From: Sphingomonas glacialis
Lineage (GTDB): Bacteria > Pseudomonadota > Alphaproteobacteria > Sphingomonadales > Sphingomonadaceae
Assembly: GCF_006439055.1 (NCBI RefSeq)
Contig: NZ_RCZC01000001.1
Location: 248,001 to 312,000 of the forward strand
Reading direction: 5' to 3'
DNA length: 64,000 nt
The notes beneath the pieces are model-generated. The model ran no database searches. It was given only the letters and a program-made list of their open reading frames with translations, and was not told where the DNA came from. Shown here in pieces: positions 33,041 through 42,822 of the stretch. Numbering within the stretch: the stretch's first letter is position 1; each line of letters starts with the position of its first letter. A program made the translations under genes and the position numbers.

Positions 33041-35419
33041 ATGTTCGATACCAAGACCGTAACCACCCAATGGGGTGGCAAGACGCTGACGCTGGAAACC
33101 GGCCGCGTCGCGCGCCAGGCAGACGGCGCCGTGATGGCGACGCTCGGCGAGACCGTGGTGCTCTGCGCCGTGACCGCCGCCAAGTCGGTGAAGGAAGGCC
33201 AGGACTTCTTCCCGCTGACCGTCCACTATCAGGAAAAGTACAGCGCAGCCGGCCGCATCCCCGGTGGCTTCTTCAAGCGTGAGCGTGGCGCGACCGAAAA
33301 GGAAACGCTGACCAGCCGCCTGATCGACCGCCCGATCCGCCCGTTGTTCCCAGAAGGGTTCTACAACGAGATCAACGTGATCTGCCAGGTCCTGTCGTAT
33401 GACGGCGAGAACGAGCCCGACATGCTGGCGATGGTCGCCGCGTCGGCTGCGCTCACCATCTCGGGCGTGCCGTTCATGGGCCCGATCGGCGCGGCCCGCG
33501 TCGGCTACATCGACGGCGAGTACATCCTCAACCCGACCGTCGAGCAGATCAAGGCGGGCGAGCTCGACCTCGTCGTCGCCGCGACCGGCGATGCCGTGAT
33601 GATGGTCGAATCCGAAGCCAAGGAGCTTTCGGAAGAGGTCATGCTCGGCGCGGTGCAGTTCGCGCACAAGGCGTGCCGCGAAGCCGCCAATTTGATCATC
33701 GATCTGGCCGAGCAGGCTGCCAAGGATCCGTGGGAAATGGCCGCACAGGCTGATCTCTCGGCTGCCAAAGACAAGCTCAAGAAGCTGATCGGCAAGGACA
33801 TTGCGGCTGCCTATAAGGTGACCGACAAGTCCAAGCGGTCGAACCTGCTCAACGAAGCCCGCGCCAAGGGCAAGGCAGCGTTCGCCGATGCCGCCCCGCA
33901 GGACCAGATGGCTGCCGGCAAGCTGATGAAGAAGCTGGAAGCGGAAATCGTCCGCGGCGCCATCCTCAAGGACGGCCAGCGCATCGACGGCCGCACCACC
34001 ACGCAGATCCGTCCGATCGAGGCGATGGTGCACTTCCTGCCGCGCGCCCACGGTTCGGCGCTGTTCACCCGCGGTGAAACGCAGGCGATCTGCACCACCA
34101 CGCTCGGCACCAAGGATGCAGAGCAGATGATCGACGGCCTGACCGGTCTGAGTTACGAAAACTTCATGCTGCACTACAACTTCCCGCCCTACTCGGTCGG
34201 TGAAGTCGGCCGCTTCGGTGCGCCGGGCCGTCGTGAAGTCGGCCACGGCAAGCTCGCCTGGCGCGCGCTGCACCCGGTGCTGCCGTCGAAGGACGAGTTC
34301 CCCTACACGATCCGCGTTCTGTCGGACATCACCGAGAGCAACGGCTCGTCGTCGATGGCGACGGTCTGCGGCGGTTCGCTGTCGATGATGGATGCCGGTG
34401 TGCCGCTCAAGCGCCCGGTTTCGGGTATCGCGATGGGCCTGATCCTCGAAGGCAAGGACTTTGCGGTTCTCTCGGACATCCTCGGCGACGAGGATCACCT
34501 CGGCGACATGGACTTCAAGGTCGCTGGCACCGAAGCCGGCATCACCACGATGCAGATGGACATCAAGATCGCCGGCATCACCGACGAGATCATGCGTGTC
34601 GCTCTGGCGCAGGCCAAGGAAGGCCGCGCGCACATCCTGGGCGAAATGGCCAAGGCGCTCGACCACACGCGTGAAGAACTCTCGGCGCACGCACCGCGCA
34701 TCGAGACCTTCACGATCGACAAGACCAAGATCCGTGACGTGATCGGCACGGGCGGCAAGGTCATTCGCGAGATCGTCGCGACGACCGGCGCCAAGGTCGA
34801 CATCGACGACGAGGGTGTGATCAAGGTGTCGTCGTCCGACACCGCGCAGATCGAAGCCGCGATCAAGTGGATCAAGGGCATCGTCGAGGAAGCCGAAGTC
34901 GGCAAGGTCTATGACGGCAAGGTCGTCAACCTGGTGGACTTCGGTGCGTTCGTGAACTTCATGGGTGGCAAGGACGGTCTCGTCCACGTGTCCGAAATCA
35001 AGAACGAGCGCGTCGAGAAGGTCTCGGACGTCCTGAGCGAAGGCCAGGAAGTCAAGGTCAAGGTCCTCGAGATCGACCCGCGCGGCAAGGTTCGCCTGTC
35101 GATGCGCGTCGTCGACCAGGAGACCGGTGCCGAGCTCGAAGACACGCGCCCTGCCCGTGAGCCGCGCGAAGGCGGCGACCGTGGTCCGCGCCCGCCGCGT
35201 CGTGATGGCGACGGTGGTCGTGGTCCTGGCGGCGGCGATCGTGGTCCGCGCGGCGGTGGTGGCGGCGGCGAAGGCCGTGGCCCGCGTCGTGACGGCGACG
35301 GTGGCCGTGGTCCCCGCCGTGATGGCGGCGGTGCACGCCCCGAGCGCGCAGCTGGCGGCAACGAGGACGGCCCTGCGCCCGAGTTCGCCCCGGCGTTCCT
35401 GACGGGTGACCGCGACTAA
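33041..35419 (+). CDS. pnp: Polyribonucleotide nucleotidyltransferase (PNPase)
   Basis: A 792-residue phosphorolytic 3'-5' exoribonuclease of the degradosome. Two RNase-PH-like domains flank a helical region: the first at about 1-230 ([20 protein letters not shown]), and the catalytic second at about 315-550 ([18 protein letters not shown], then [24 protein letters not shown] PPYSVGE). The KH domain ([20 protein letters not shown], near 567) and S1 domain ([21 protein letters not shown], near 625) follow. The last 90 residues are Arg/Gly/Asp-rich with repeated DGDGGRGP units, probably RNA-binding or disordered. ATG 33041 follows AAGGAAACGAT. It is the last gene of the translation operon. Confidence 0.97.
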   Translation: MFDTKTVTTQWGGKTLTLETGRVARQADGAVMATLGETVVLCAVTAAKSVKEGQDFFPLTVHYQEKYSAAGRIPGGFFKRERGATEKETLTSRLIDRPIRPLFPEGFYNEINVICQVLSYDGENEPDMLAMVAASAALTISGVPFMGPIGAARVGYIDGEYILNPTVEQIKAGELDLVVAATGDAVMMVESEAKELSEEVMLGAVQFAHKACREAANLIIDLAEQAAKDPWEMAAQADLSAAKDKLKKLIGKDIAAAYKVTDKSKRSNLLNEARAKGKAAFADAAPQDQMAAGKLMKKLEAEIVRGAILKDGQRIDGRTTTQIRPIEAMVHFLPRAHGSALFTRGETQAICTTTLGTKDAEQMIDGLTGLSYENFMLHYNFPPYSVGEVGRFGAPGRREVGHGKLAWRALHPVLPSKDEFPYTIRVLSDITESNGSSSMATVCGGSLSMMDAGVPLKRPVSGIAMGLILEGKDFAVLSDILGDEDHLGDMDFKVAGTEAGITTMQMDIKIAGITDEIMRVALAQAKEGRAHILGEMAKALDHTREELSAHAPRIETFTIDKTKIRDVIGTGGKVIREIVATTGAKVDIDDEGVIKVSSSDTAQIEAAIKWIKGIVEEAEVGKVYDGKVVNLVDFGAFVNFMGGKDGLVHVSEIKNERVEKVSDVLSEGQEVKVKVLEIDPRGKVRLSMRVVDQETGAELEDTRPAREPREGGDRGPRPPRRDGDGGRGPGGGDRGPRGGGGGGEGRGPRRDGDGGRGPRRDGGGARPERAAGGNEDGPAPEFAPAFLTGDRD

Positions 35420-35448
35420 GACCAACGTGGCAACGCTTTGGTGAGAGA

Positions 35449-35477
35449 GGGGCTCGGAGCGATCCGGGCCCCTTTTT
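35449..35477 (+). terminator. Intrinsic terminator after pnp
   Basis: GGGGCTCGG pairs with CCGGGCCCC (one G-T pair) around a short loop, followed directly by TTTTT. It ends the translation operon. Confidence 0.8.
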
Positions 35478-35560
35478 CGTGAGCGTGTCGATCGCGTAAA
35501 AGCCGCCTCTTATCCGGCGCCGAAACTTCGCCTAGGCTGCCCCAAAGATAGGGGAATTCC

Positions 35561-37312
35561 ATGCGCCGTCTCGTTCTCGCAGCCTTGCTCGCCACCGTTG
35601 CCGCGCCCGCGGTCGCCGCGCCTGCCGACGATCTCCACCGCGTCATCGCCGATCATTGGGCGTGGTTCCTCAAATCCAATCCGGTCTATGCGACGTCGCT
35701 GGGCGTGCACGCCTATGACGATCGGCTCGGCGATTTCAGCCTGGCCGAGCAGGACCGCCAGGCGGCGCAGGCGGCGCTGTTCATCAAGCGGCTCGATGTG
35801 ATCCCGGCGGCCAAGCTTTCGGGCGAGGACCAGACCAACAAGGCGATCCTGCGCCGCATCCTGTCCGAACAGATCGAAGCCAACGGTTTCGGCGAGCGGA
35901 TGATCACCTTCACCACGCTCGGCAGCTGGTACCAGAGCTTTGCCGGCCTCGCCGACACGGTACCGGTGCGCACCCGCGCCGACTTCAAGAGCTACCTCAT
36001 CCGGCTCGCGCAGTTCCCCGGCGCCAATGCACAGCAATTGGAGATCACCCGGCAAGCGGTCGCGGGTGGCTATGTCCAGCCGTGCGTCGCGCTCGTCGGG
36101 TTCGAGACGACGATCACCGGCGTCATCACCGCCAAGCCCGAAGACTCGCGCTTCTACGCGCCGTTCAAGGGCAACCGCCCGGCGGGGATGAGCGAGACCG
36201 AATGGGCCGACTGGCAGAGCCGCGCGCGCACGCTGATCACCGACACGCTCAACCCCGAATATCGCAAGATCGCCGACTATTATCGCACCGCCTATCTCCC
36301 CAAATGCCGCGTCAGCGTCGGCGCCGCGGCGCTACCCGAGGGCGCGAAATACTACGCGTTCCAGGTGCGCCAGCAGACCACGACCGACCTGACGCCAGCG
36401 CAGATCCACGATATCGGCCTGGCGGAGGTCAAGCGCATCAAGACCGCGATGGAAGCGCTCGCCAGGAAAGCCGGTTTTGCCAGCCGCGAGGCGTTCATCC
36501 AGGAATTGCGCACCAACCCGAAATACTACGCCAAAAGCGAAACCGAACTGATGAGCGCCGCCGCGCTGCAGGCCAAGGCGAACGACGGCAACATGCCCAA
36601 GCTGTTCGGCACGCTGCCGCGCCTGCCGTACGGCGTGCGCCCGATCCCGGCCGAGACCGCGCCGAGCAGCCCGGCCGCCTATTACATGCCGGGGTCGCCC
36701 AAAGTCGGGATTTCCGGCACCTTCTACGTCAACACCTCGAAGCTCGACCAGCGCCCGCTCTACGAGCTTCCCGCGCTGGTGAGCCATGAGGCGGTGCCGG
36801 GCCATCACAACCAGATCGCGCTGCAGCAGGAAATGAGCCTGCCCGATTTCCGCAAGTACGACACCAATTTCACCGCCTTCGTCGAAGGCTGGGGGCTCTA
36901 TTCCGAGCATCTCGGGATCGAGCTCGGCATTTACGACACGCCCGAAAAGGACATGGGGCGGCTGTCGTACGAAATGTGGCGCGCGTGCCGGCTGGTGGTC
37001 GATACCGGGCTCCACGCGCAAGGCTGGACCAAGGATCAGTCGATTGCCTTCATGAAGGCCAATACCGCGCTGACCGACGCCAATATCGAGGCCGAGGTCA
37101 ATCGCTACATCACCAATCCGGGGCAGGCGCTGGCGTACAAGCTCGGCGAATTGAAGATCCTCGCGCTGCGCCAGCGCGCCGAAACCAAGCTCGGCGCGAA
37201 GTTCGACGTGCGGCGCTTCCATGATGCGGTGCTCGAACATGGCGCAGTGCCGCTCGACCTGCTCGACACGCAGATCGACACCTGGATCGCGCGCGAGCAA
37301 CGCGCCGCCTGA
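35561..37312 (+). CDS. DUF885-family secreted zinc-peptidase-like protein
   Basis: A 583-residue protein with a signal peptide (MRRLVLAALLATVAAPAVAA). It belongs to the DUF885 family, which carries a gluzincin-like active site. The zinc motif HEAVPGHHNQIAL is near residue 408, with a downstream Glu in FVEGWGLYSEHLG near 442 as probable third ligand. RRLSYEMWRACRLVVDTGLH-type sequence near 468 is also characteristic. Members are thought to be periplasmic metallopeptidases, but substrates are not settled. The length is normal for the family. It stands alone between a terminator and the acid phosphatase, with the same orientation as the latter. Confidence 0.9.
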   Translation: MRRLVLAALLATVAAPAVAAPADDLHRVIADHWAWFLKSNPVYATSLGVHAYDDRLGDFSLAEQDRQAAQAALFIKRLDVIPAAKLSGEDQTNKAILRRILSEQIEANGFGERMITFTTLGSWYQSFAGLADTVPVRTRADFKSYLIRLAQFPGANAQQLEITRQAVAGGYVQPCVALVGFETTITGVITAKPEDSRFYAPFKGNRPAGMSETEWADWQSRARTLITDTLNPEYRKIADYYRTAYLPKCRVSVGAAALPEGAKYYAFQVRQQTTTDLTPAQIHDIGLAEVKRIKTAMEALARKAGFASREAFIQELRTNPKYYAKSETELMSAAALQAKANDGNMPKLFGTLPRLPYGVRPIPAETAPSSPAAYYMPGSPKVGISGTFYVNTSKLDQRPLYELPALVSHEAVPGHHNQIALQQEMSLPDFRKYDTNFTAFVEGWGLYSEHLGIELGIYDTPEKDMGRLSYEMWRACRLVVDTGLHAQGWTKDQSIAFMKANTALTDANIEAEVNRYITNPGQALAYKLGELKILALRQRAETKLGAKFDVRRFHDAVLEHGAVPLDLLDTQIDTWIAREQRAA

Positions 37313-37365
37313 CGCCGCACGGCTGTCACACTAAGCGGGCAAGGCGGGGCCAAGGAGACAGACCC

Positions 37366-38583
37366 ATGAAGACCCCGCTGCGCCTTGCCGCGCTCGCGCT
37401 TGCCGTGACGGCGCTCGGTGGCGCTGCGCCCGCGCCGAACGCCCCGGCCGGCCTCAAGGTCGATCGCGTCGTGCTGCTGATGCGCCACGGCATCCGCCCG
37501 CCGACCAAAGCGCAGCCGATGCCGAATGGGGTCACCGCCGATGCTTGGCCGAGCTGGCCGGTCGCGCCCGGCTGGCTGACCCCGCATGGCGCCGCCGCGG
37601 TGGTCGCGGTCGCGGGAGCGGACAGGGCAGGCTTCGTCGCGGACGGGCTGATGCCCGCGACGGCGTGCCCGACGCGCGTCGCCCTGCTCGCCGACAGCGA
37701 CCAGCGCACGATCGCGACCGCGCAGAGCTATGCCGCGGGACTCGCGCCCGGCTGCGCGATCGCGATCGAGCATCGCCCGCAGGACGAGGCCGATCCCTTG
37801 TTCAACCAGATTGCCGACGGCCACGCGCCGCTCGACCCGGCGCGCGCCGCTGCCGCAGTCGATGCGGCGGTCGGCCCCGGCGGGATCGCGGCGGTCGAGC
37901 GCAGCGTGACGCCGCTGCTCGCACGGCTCGATCGCATCCTGTGCGGGCCGGCGACGACGCAGTGCGGCGTAGCGCGCGAGCCCTCGACGCTCACACCCGC
38001 CACCGCGACGACGCGCCCCAAGCTCGGCGGCGCGCTCGACCGCGCCTCGACCGCGGCACAGATCCTGCTACTCGAATATGCCGACGACAAGCCCGCGCAG
38101 GACGTCGGCTGGGGCCGCGCCACCGCCGCCGATATCACCGTGCTCGGCGCGTTCCACGCGCTCGAATTCCGCCTGCTCGCTCGCCCGCCCTATCTCGCGG
38201 CGCGCAACATGGCGGGGCTGAGCCCCCGGATCCTCACCTGGCTGTCGGACGACGCCCCCACCGCGCCGACGATCGCGATGATCGCCGGGCATGACACGCA
38301 GGTCGCCAACCTTGCCGGGTTGCTCGACCTGCATTGGCGCGTACCTGGCATCGCCGCCGACGATCCCGTGCCGGGCGGCGCGATCATGCTCGAGCGGTTG
38401 AGCGACGCGCGCGGACAGCAGTACGTCCGCGCGGTGTACCGCGCGCAATCGCTCGCCGAACTCCGCGCCGGGACCGCGCGTGCGCCGTATCGCGCGGTGC
38501 TGCCAATTACGGGCTGCACCGCGCGGGGTGTGGTCGGGCTGTGTACGCTGGCGGCGTTCAGCGCGAAGCTGGCGGTGCGCTGA
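37366..38583 (+). CDS. Histidine-type acid phosphatase (phytase/glucose-1-phosphatase family)
   Basis: A 405-residue secreted phosphatase of histidine phosphatase clade 2. The signal peptide ends near residue 21. The catalytic His lies in LLMRHGIRPPTK near 40 (RHGxRxP motif), and the second motif is IAGHDTQVANLAGLL near 305, where HD supplies the proton donor. Cysteines near ATACPTR, APGCAI, LCGPATTQCG and TGCTARGVVGLC suggest periplasmic disulfides. It would release phosphate from sugar phosphates or phytate. The ATG at 37366 follows AAGGAGACAGACCC, a strong ribosome-binding site. It shares strand with the DUF885 gene, 53 bases apart. Confidence 0.92.
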   Translation: MKTPLRLAALALAVTALGGAAPAPNAPAGLKVDRVVLLMRHGIRPPTKAQPMPNGVTADAWPSWPVAPGWLTPHGAAAVVAVAGADRAGFVADGLMPATACPTRVALLADSDQRTIATAQSYAAGLAPGCAIAIEHRPQDEADPLFNQIADGHAPLDPARAAAAVDAAVGPGGIAAVERSVTPLLARLDRILCGPATTQCGVAREPSTLTPATATTRPKLGGALDRASTAAQILLLEYADDKPAQDVGWGRATAADITVLGAFHALEFRLLARPPYLAARNMAGLSPRILTWLSDDAPTAPTIAMIAGHDTQVANLAGLLDLHWRVPGIAADDPVPGGAIMLERLSDARGQQYVRAVYRAQSLAELRAGTARAPYRAVLPITGCTARGVVGLCTLAAFSAKLAVR

Positions 38584-38609
38584 GGCCGTTCTCCCAGTTC
38601 GCCCCTTTC

Positions 38610-38695
38610 CGTCACCCCGGCCTCGTCCCGGGGTCCACCGTGCCGCGCGTCCTGCGGGCGCAGCGTACGCGTCACGGTGGAGCCCGGGGTGACGG
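38610..38695. repeat. Family B palindromic repeat, copy 3
   Basis: CGTCACCCCGGCCTCGTCCC... pairs with ...GAGCCCGGGGTGACGG. It lies between convergent genes and touches the MerR gene's stop codon at 38696-38698. Confidence 0.85.
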
Positions 38696-39496
38696 TTAGG
38701 AGGGACAGGCGCGGCCGTGCCCGCCCGCCGCCTTGCGCGCGACCATCGCCTCCTGAATGAACCCGAACACGGTCGCATCGAAGCCCGGATCCGCCTCGTG
38801 CTGCCATTCGTCCATCCGCTGGTACATCGCGTTCACCCCCGACCGCATTGCAGGCGTCGCGACCGCTTCGAACGGCGCGAGCAACGCCTGCCACTCGTCG
38901 AGGAAAGCCTGCGCCGCACCGCTCTCGGGCGCGAGCGGCAGCGCCGCCTTGATCCGCCCGCCGAGATCGGCCCACTGCGCGGCATAGGCCGCCGGGTCGT
39001 ATTCGGGCGGCATCTGGCGCCCCGTCTCGGCAAACGCGGCTTTCTCCTCGGGCGTGAAAAAGCGGTCGGTCACCAAATCCCATTGATCGTGCGTCATCAG
39101 TCGGTCTCCGTGCTGGATCAGCGAGCAGAAGGTCGCGACATCGATGGGCTCGCTACGCTCGATGCGGGACTGGACGGTGAGCAGCAGCGCACGCGCCGCA
39201 GCAATGTCGTCGGCTTGCGCCGAGAGCGCGGCGAGTTGCGCCGCGACGATTCGCGCGAGCGATACCGGCCCGTCGCGGGTGAAGCGCTCGATCTGCGCGA
39301 GCGTCAGCCCGGCGCGCTTGAGCGTGACAATCTGGTGGACGCGCTCGAGTTCCGCCGGCCCATAGAACCGCCGCCCCGACGCCGAGCGCAACGGCCGTAC
39401 CAACCCGCGCGCCTCGTAGAAACGCAGCGCGCGTGTCGTCAGGCCGGTGCGGCGGGCGACATCACTGATGTCGAGCGTGAGGGGCAAATCGGGCAT
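38696..39496 (-). CDS. MerR-family transcriptional regulator with TipAS-like domain
   Basis: A 266-residue regulator. The N-terminal winged helix (ISDVARRTGLTTRALRFYEARGLV, then ASGRRFY, residues 10-47) is a clear MerR DNA-binding domain, followed by the dimerisation coiled coil (70-115). The C-terminal part (about 130-260; FFTPEEKAAF, YQRMDEWQHEADP) resembles the TipAS helical antibiotic-binding fold. Such regulators sense hydrophobic drugs or peptides and activate efflux genes. The adjacent minus-strand SDR lies upstream with 71 bases between, so the two may be co-transcribed. The ligand is unknown. Confidence 0.9.
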   Translation of the reverse strand: MPDLPLTLDISDVARRTGLTTRALRFYEARGLVRPLRSASGRRFYGPAELERVHQIVTLKRAGLTLAQIERFTRDGPVSLARIVAAQLAALSAQADDIAAARALLLTVQSRIERSEPIDVATFCSLIQHGDRLMTHDQWDLVTDRFFTPEEKAAFAETGRQMPPEYDPAAYAAQWADLGGRIKAALPLAPESGAAQAFLDEWQALLAPFEAVATPAMRSGVNAMYQRMDEWQHEADPGFDATVFGFIQEAMVARKAAGGHGRACPS

Positions 39497-39567
39497 GACG
39501 ACGCTATGCCGCTTGACGCTGCGTCAACCGCAAGCGGTTTTTTCGCAGCGGCCGTCTTCGATCCCGA

Positions 39568-40410
39568 TCAGCTCGGAAAATCGGTCCCGATGCTCGTCGC
39601 CTCCCCCGCCTCGATTTCGGCGAGCGCATCGCGCAGCTTCTTGGTCACCGCATCATAGCCCCATTGGCCGAGCACGAGATGGCGCGGCGGATCGGCCTGT
39701 TCGGTCAGCGCGATCATCGCCGCCGCCGCGCGCGCGGGGTCGCCCGCCTGGCTGCCGCTGATCTCCGACGTGCTCGCCAGCCGTTTGCCAGCGGTTTCGG
39801 CATAGGCCGCGATCGCGACCGGAGTCTGCTTGAGCGAACGCCCGGCCCAGTCGGTGCGGAACGGCCCCGGCTCGACGCACGTCACCTTGATGCCGATCGG
39901 CGCGCCCTCGGCGCGCAGCGCATCAGAGAAACCCTCGACCGCGTGCTTGCTGGCGGCATAATAGCCCGAGCCCGGAAAGCCGACGAACCCGGCGACCGAG
40001 CTCAGATTGATGACATGGCCCGATGCGCGCGCGCGCATCCCCGGCAGCACGGCGCGGGTCAGCGCGAACAGGCCGAAGACGTTGGCCTCGAACTGCGCGC
40101 GGATCTCGGCATCCTCGCCCTCCTCGATCGAGGCCTGATAGCCATAGCCGGCATTGTTGACGAGCACGTCGATCGCGCCGAAGCGCTCGGTCGCCGCCTT
40201 GACCGCCGCCGCGATCTGCCCGGCATCGGCCATGTCGAGCGCCAGCGCGAGCACGCGGTCCTCGGCGCCCTCCGCCAGATCGGCCACGCGCTCGGCATCG
40301 CGCGCCGTAGCGACGAGGCGCCAGCCACGCGCGAGCACCTGCTGCGCAAGTTCGCGCCCGAAGCCGGTCGAGCAGCCGGTGACGAACCAGACGGGGGTTT
40401 CGGAGGCCAT
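39568..40410 (-). CDS. SDR-family oxidoreductase
   Basis: A 280-residue classical short-chain dehydrogenase. It has the cofactor loop VTGCSTGFGRELA at residue 9, an NADP-favouring Arg after the second strand (ATARDAERV), NNAGYGY near 87, and catalytic Ser/Tyr/Lys in NLSSVAGFVGFPGSGYYAASKHAVEG near 138-160. The ATG at 40410 follows AAGGAAATCCGT. The much longer open frame upstream crosses the opposite-strand response regulator and has no family content. Substrate is unknown. It is divergent from the two-component system. Confidence 0.92.
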   Translation of the reverse strand: MASETPVWFVTGCSTGFGRELAQQVLARGWRLVATARDAERVADLAEGAEDRVLALALDMADAGQIAAAVKAATERFGAIDVLVNNAGYGYQASIEEGEDAEIRAQFEANVFGLFALTRAVLPGMRARASGHVINLSSVAGFVGFPGSGYYAASKHAVEGFSDALRAEGAPIGIKVTCVEPGPFRTDWAGRSLKQTPVAIAAYAETAGKRLASTSEISGSQAGDPARAAAAMIALTEQADPPRHLVLGQWGYDAVTKKLRDALAEIEAGEATSIGTDFPS

Positions 40411-40562
40411 ACGGATTTCCTTTGTCGAGGTTCGGCGCTGTCGAACGGCAGGATCGCACGCCGGAGACGGTCTGCTCAAGACGCCCGACACCGCAAAGCG
40501 ATCCATCGCGCCGCTGCGGCGGAGTGAGTTGGCGGCCCTCCCGATCCTGTCGGACCGGGCGG

Positions 40563-40580
40563 CTGTCATGCAGGTTTCAC
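40563..40580 (+). promoter_or_regulatory. Pho-box-like direct repeat upstream of a two-component system
   Basis: CTGTCAT, four bases, then GTTTCAC: seven-base direct repeats in the PhoB-box spacing. The first half is perfect against CTGTCAT and the second matches at five of seven positions against CTGTCAC. It lies 46 bases before the response-regulator start. Confidence 0.4.
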
Positions 40581-40626
40581 AATTGCGGCAGAAGGCAGCC
40601 CTTTCCCTCTGTCCAAGGTAACTGCG

Positions 40627-41307
40627 TTGGCGACGGTCCTGGTGGTCGAGGACGATCCCAAATCGGCGGATGCGATCTGCGCGATCCTCGCCGAGGAAGG
40701 GCTGCGCGTGACGACGGTGCAGGATGGCGCCGAGGCGTTCCTCCAGGCGAAGGACAAGGATTTCGACGCGATCGTGCTCGACCGGATGCTCCCCGGCGGG
40801 ATCGACGGCGTCGGCGTGCTCGACATGCTGCGCAAGGCCGGCATCCGCACCCCGGTGCTGATCCTCAGCGCACTCTCGGCGCTCGAGGAGCGCGTGCGCG
40901 GGCTGCGTGCGGGCGGCGACGACTATCTCGCCAAGCCGTTCGAACCGCTCGAACTCGCGGCGCGCGTAATGGCGCTGATCCGCCGGCGCGTGGCGGAGTC
41001 GTCGTCGATCAGCCTCGAGCATGGCCGCGTGCGGATCGACCTGATCGCGCGCGAGGTGTGGATCGACGGCGCTCGAATCGACCTGCAGGCGCGCGAGCTG
41101 CAGCTGCTTGAATATCTCGTGCGGCATCACGACCGGCCGGTCACGCGCGCGATGATCTTCGAGGATGTCTGGGGCTATCGCTACGACCAGCGGACCAATG
41201 TCATCGACGTCCATGTCACGCGGCTGCGGCGCAAGATCGAGCGCGCCGACATGCCGCCGCTGATCGAGACCGTCAGGGGAACCGGCTATGTCTTTCGCAG
41301 CCATTAA
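40627..41307 (+). CDS. OmpR-family response regulator (system 1)
   Basis: A 226-residue regulator. The receiver domain has acidic VVEDD at 6-10, phospho-acceptor Asp in AIVLDRMLPGG near 51 and the conserved Lys in GGDDYLAKPFEPLE near 100. The winged-helix output domain (about 130-225) ends with TNVIDVHVTRLRRKIE and VRGTGYVF. The start is TTG 40627, with AAGG seven bases upstream. It overlaps the kinase gene by 20 bases. Its receiver closely resembles that of the system at 47008 (RVRGLRAGGDDYL in both), so the two are paralogues. It is followed by a TonB receptor and an acid phosphatase. Confidence 0.94.
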   Translation: MATVLVVEDDPKSADAICAILAEEGLRVTTVQDGAEAFLQAKDKDFDAIVLDRMLPGGIDGVGVLDMLRKAGIRTPVLILSALSALEERVRGLRAGGDDYLAKPFEPLELAARVMALIRRRVAESSSISLEHGRVRIDLIAREVWIDGARIDLQARELQLLEYLVRHHDRPVTRAMIFEDVWGYRYDQRTNVIDVHVTRLRRKIERADMPPLIETVRGTGYVFRSH

Positions 41308-42631
41308 GCGCTGGCGGCGCAGTTCGAGCGTCCGCGTCGCGATCCTCTTCCTGCTGCTGTTCGGCGCAGCGGCGACGAGCTTGCTCGGCTTCGTCCATGA
41401 TCGCGCCGTCGCGCATTTCAACGCGCAGACCGACGAATGGCTCGCGCGCGAGATCGTCCGGATGATGCCGCAGACCGATCGCGCAGGAGCGATCGAGCGC
41501 GTCGCGCGGCACAACCGTTCGGACGTCCATCATCTGCGCCCGTTCGGGCTGTTCGATCCGAGCGGACGTCTGCTTGCGGGGGCGCCGCGCGCGCTTCCCG
41601 GCGGGCATGCCGACGGGCTCCCGTTCGACCTGACCAGCGTGACCCCGCGTGGCGAAGTCGATTTGCGCGCGATGACGGTCCGGCTCGGCACCGGCGATCG
41701 CTTCCTCGTCGCGCAGGACCTGCAGGAATCGCAGGCCTTTGCCGGCGACATGGTCTCGGCGATCGTGTGGGGCGGGCTCGCGCTGCTCGTGCTCGGCCTG
41801 TCGGGCTCGGTGCTGCTCGCGGTGTCGCAGGAAACGCGGATCCGCACGCTGACGCACAGCCTGCACGAGATCATGGCGGGGCGGCTCGACGCGCGGCTGG
41901 CGCCGTCGCAGCGCCGCGACGAGCTCGACGATCTCGCCTGCGAGGTCAACCGCATGCTCGACGAGGTGCAGCGGCTGATGCTCGAGGTGAAGGCGGCGGG
42001 CGACAATATCGCGCACGACATGCGCACCCCGCTGACCCGCCTGCTCGCGCGGCTGCGCCAGGCCGACACCGCCGCGGCGAGTGCGCCCGTAATGGCGGCG
42101 GCGATCGGCGACGCGGTCGAGGAAGTCACCGGGATGATCGCGATGTTCAATGCGCTGCTGCGCATCTCGGAAATGAACGAGGGCGCGCGGCGCGAAGGCT
42201 TCCGCATGCTCGATCTCGCGCAGGTGGTGACCGACGCGACCGATTTCCACGAGGTCGCCGCGATCGAGCGCGGCGTCAGCATCCGGCGCGAGATGCCCGC
42301 CGCGGTGGCGTTCGAGGGCGATGCCGATCTGCTGTTCGAGGCGGTCGGCAACCTCGTCGACAATGCGATCAAATATACCCCGGCGGGCGGCGAGATCGTC
42401 ATCGGGCTCGCGGCGGGGCCGGTGCTAACGGTGAGCGACAACGGGCCCGGCATCCCGGCGGGCGAGCGCGACAAGGTCTGCGCGCGCTTCCACCGCGTCG
42501 AGGCGAGCCGCAGCCAGCCGGGCAATGGCCTCGGCCTCGCGCTCGTCTCGGCGATCGCGCATGTCCACCGCCTCGAGCTGCGGATCGGTGATGGCGCCCC
42601 CGGCTGCGTCGCGACCCTTGCCGCCGCGTGA
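41288..42631 (+). CDS. Sensor histidine kinase (system 1)
   Basis: A 447-residue membrane kinase. Two transmembrane helices (about 17-37, VAILFLLLFGAAATSLLGF, and 160-180, IVWGGLALLVLGLSGSVLL) flank a periplasmic sensor of about 120 residues. A HAMP-like segment follows. The H-box DNIAHDMRTPLTRL near 238 contains the phospho-accepting His. The ATPase domain has NLVDNAIKYTP near 355, DNGPGIP near 384 and GNGLGLAL near 412. ATG 41288 overlaps the response regulator. The signal is unknown; the genomic context suggests an envelope or phosphate-related cue. Confidence 0.94.
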   Translation: MSFAAIKRWRRSSSVRVAILFLLLFGAAATSLLGFVHDRAVAHFNAQTDEWLAREIVRMMPQTDRAGAIERVARHNRSDVHHLRPFGLFDPSGRLLAGAPRALPGGHADGLPFDLTSVTPRGEVDLRAMTVRLGTGDRFLVAQDLQESQAFAGDMVSAIVWGGLALLVLGLSGSVLLAVSQETRIRTLTHSLHEIMAGRLDARLAPSQRRDELDDLACEVNRMLDEVQRLMLEVKAAGDNIAHDMRTPLTRLLARLRQADTAAASAPVMAAAIGDAVEEVTGMIAMFNALLRISEMNEGARREGFRMLDLAQVVTDATDFHEVAAIERGVSIRREMPAAVAFEGDADLLFEAVGNLVDNAIKYTPAGGEIVIGLAAGPVLTVSDNGPGIPAGERDKVCARFHRVEASRSQPGNGLGLALVSAIAHVHRLELRIGDGAPGCVATLAAA

Positions 42632-42822
42632 GCCGCCCGCATTAACTCGAATTTATAATACCGACTTGGCCGGGCCATCGAACCGCCACACAGCCGTAAC
42701 GACATCGCCCTAGAGGCGGGCTCAGCCAGCAGGGAAGCAGCCGGGCGGTCCGCCCCGCGGCGCCCCGGCAGAAGCGTATAAGCGCCTGTCGCGTCTGGCC
42801 GATCTTATTGGGGACTTTTCCG

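Noticed and set aside
40627..42631. Naming system 1 as PhoB/PhoR
   Set aside because: The regulator resembles generic OmpR-type paralogues (like the one at 47008) more than PhoB, and it is not next to pst or phoU genes. Only the upstream site is Pho-like.
42654..42659. TATAAT as a complete promoter for the TonB receptor at 42823
   Set aside because: The -10 box is perfect but there is no acceptable -35 at 16-18 bases, and the resulting leader would be long. It is noted only as a possible -10.
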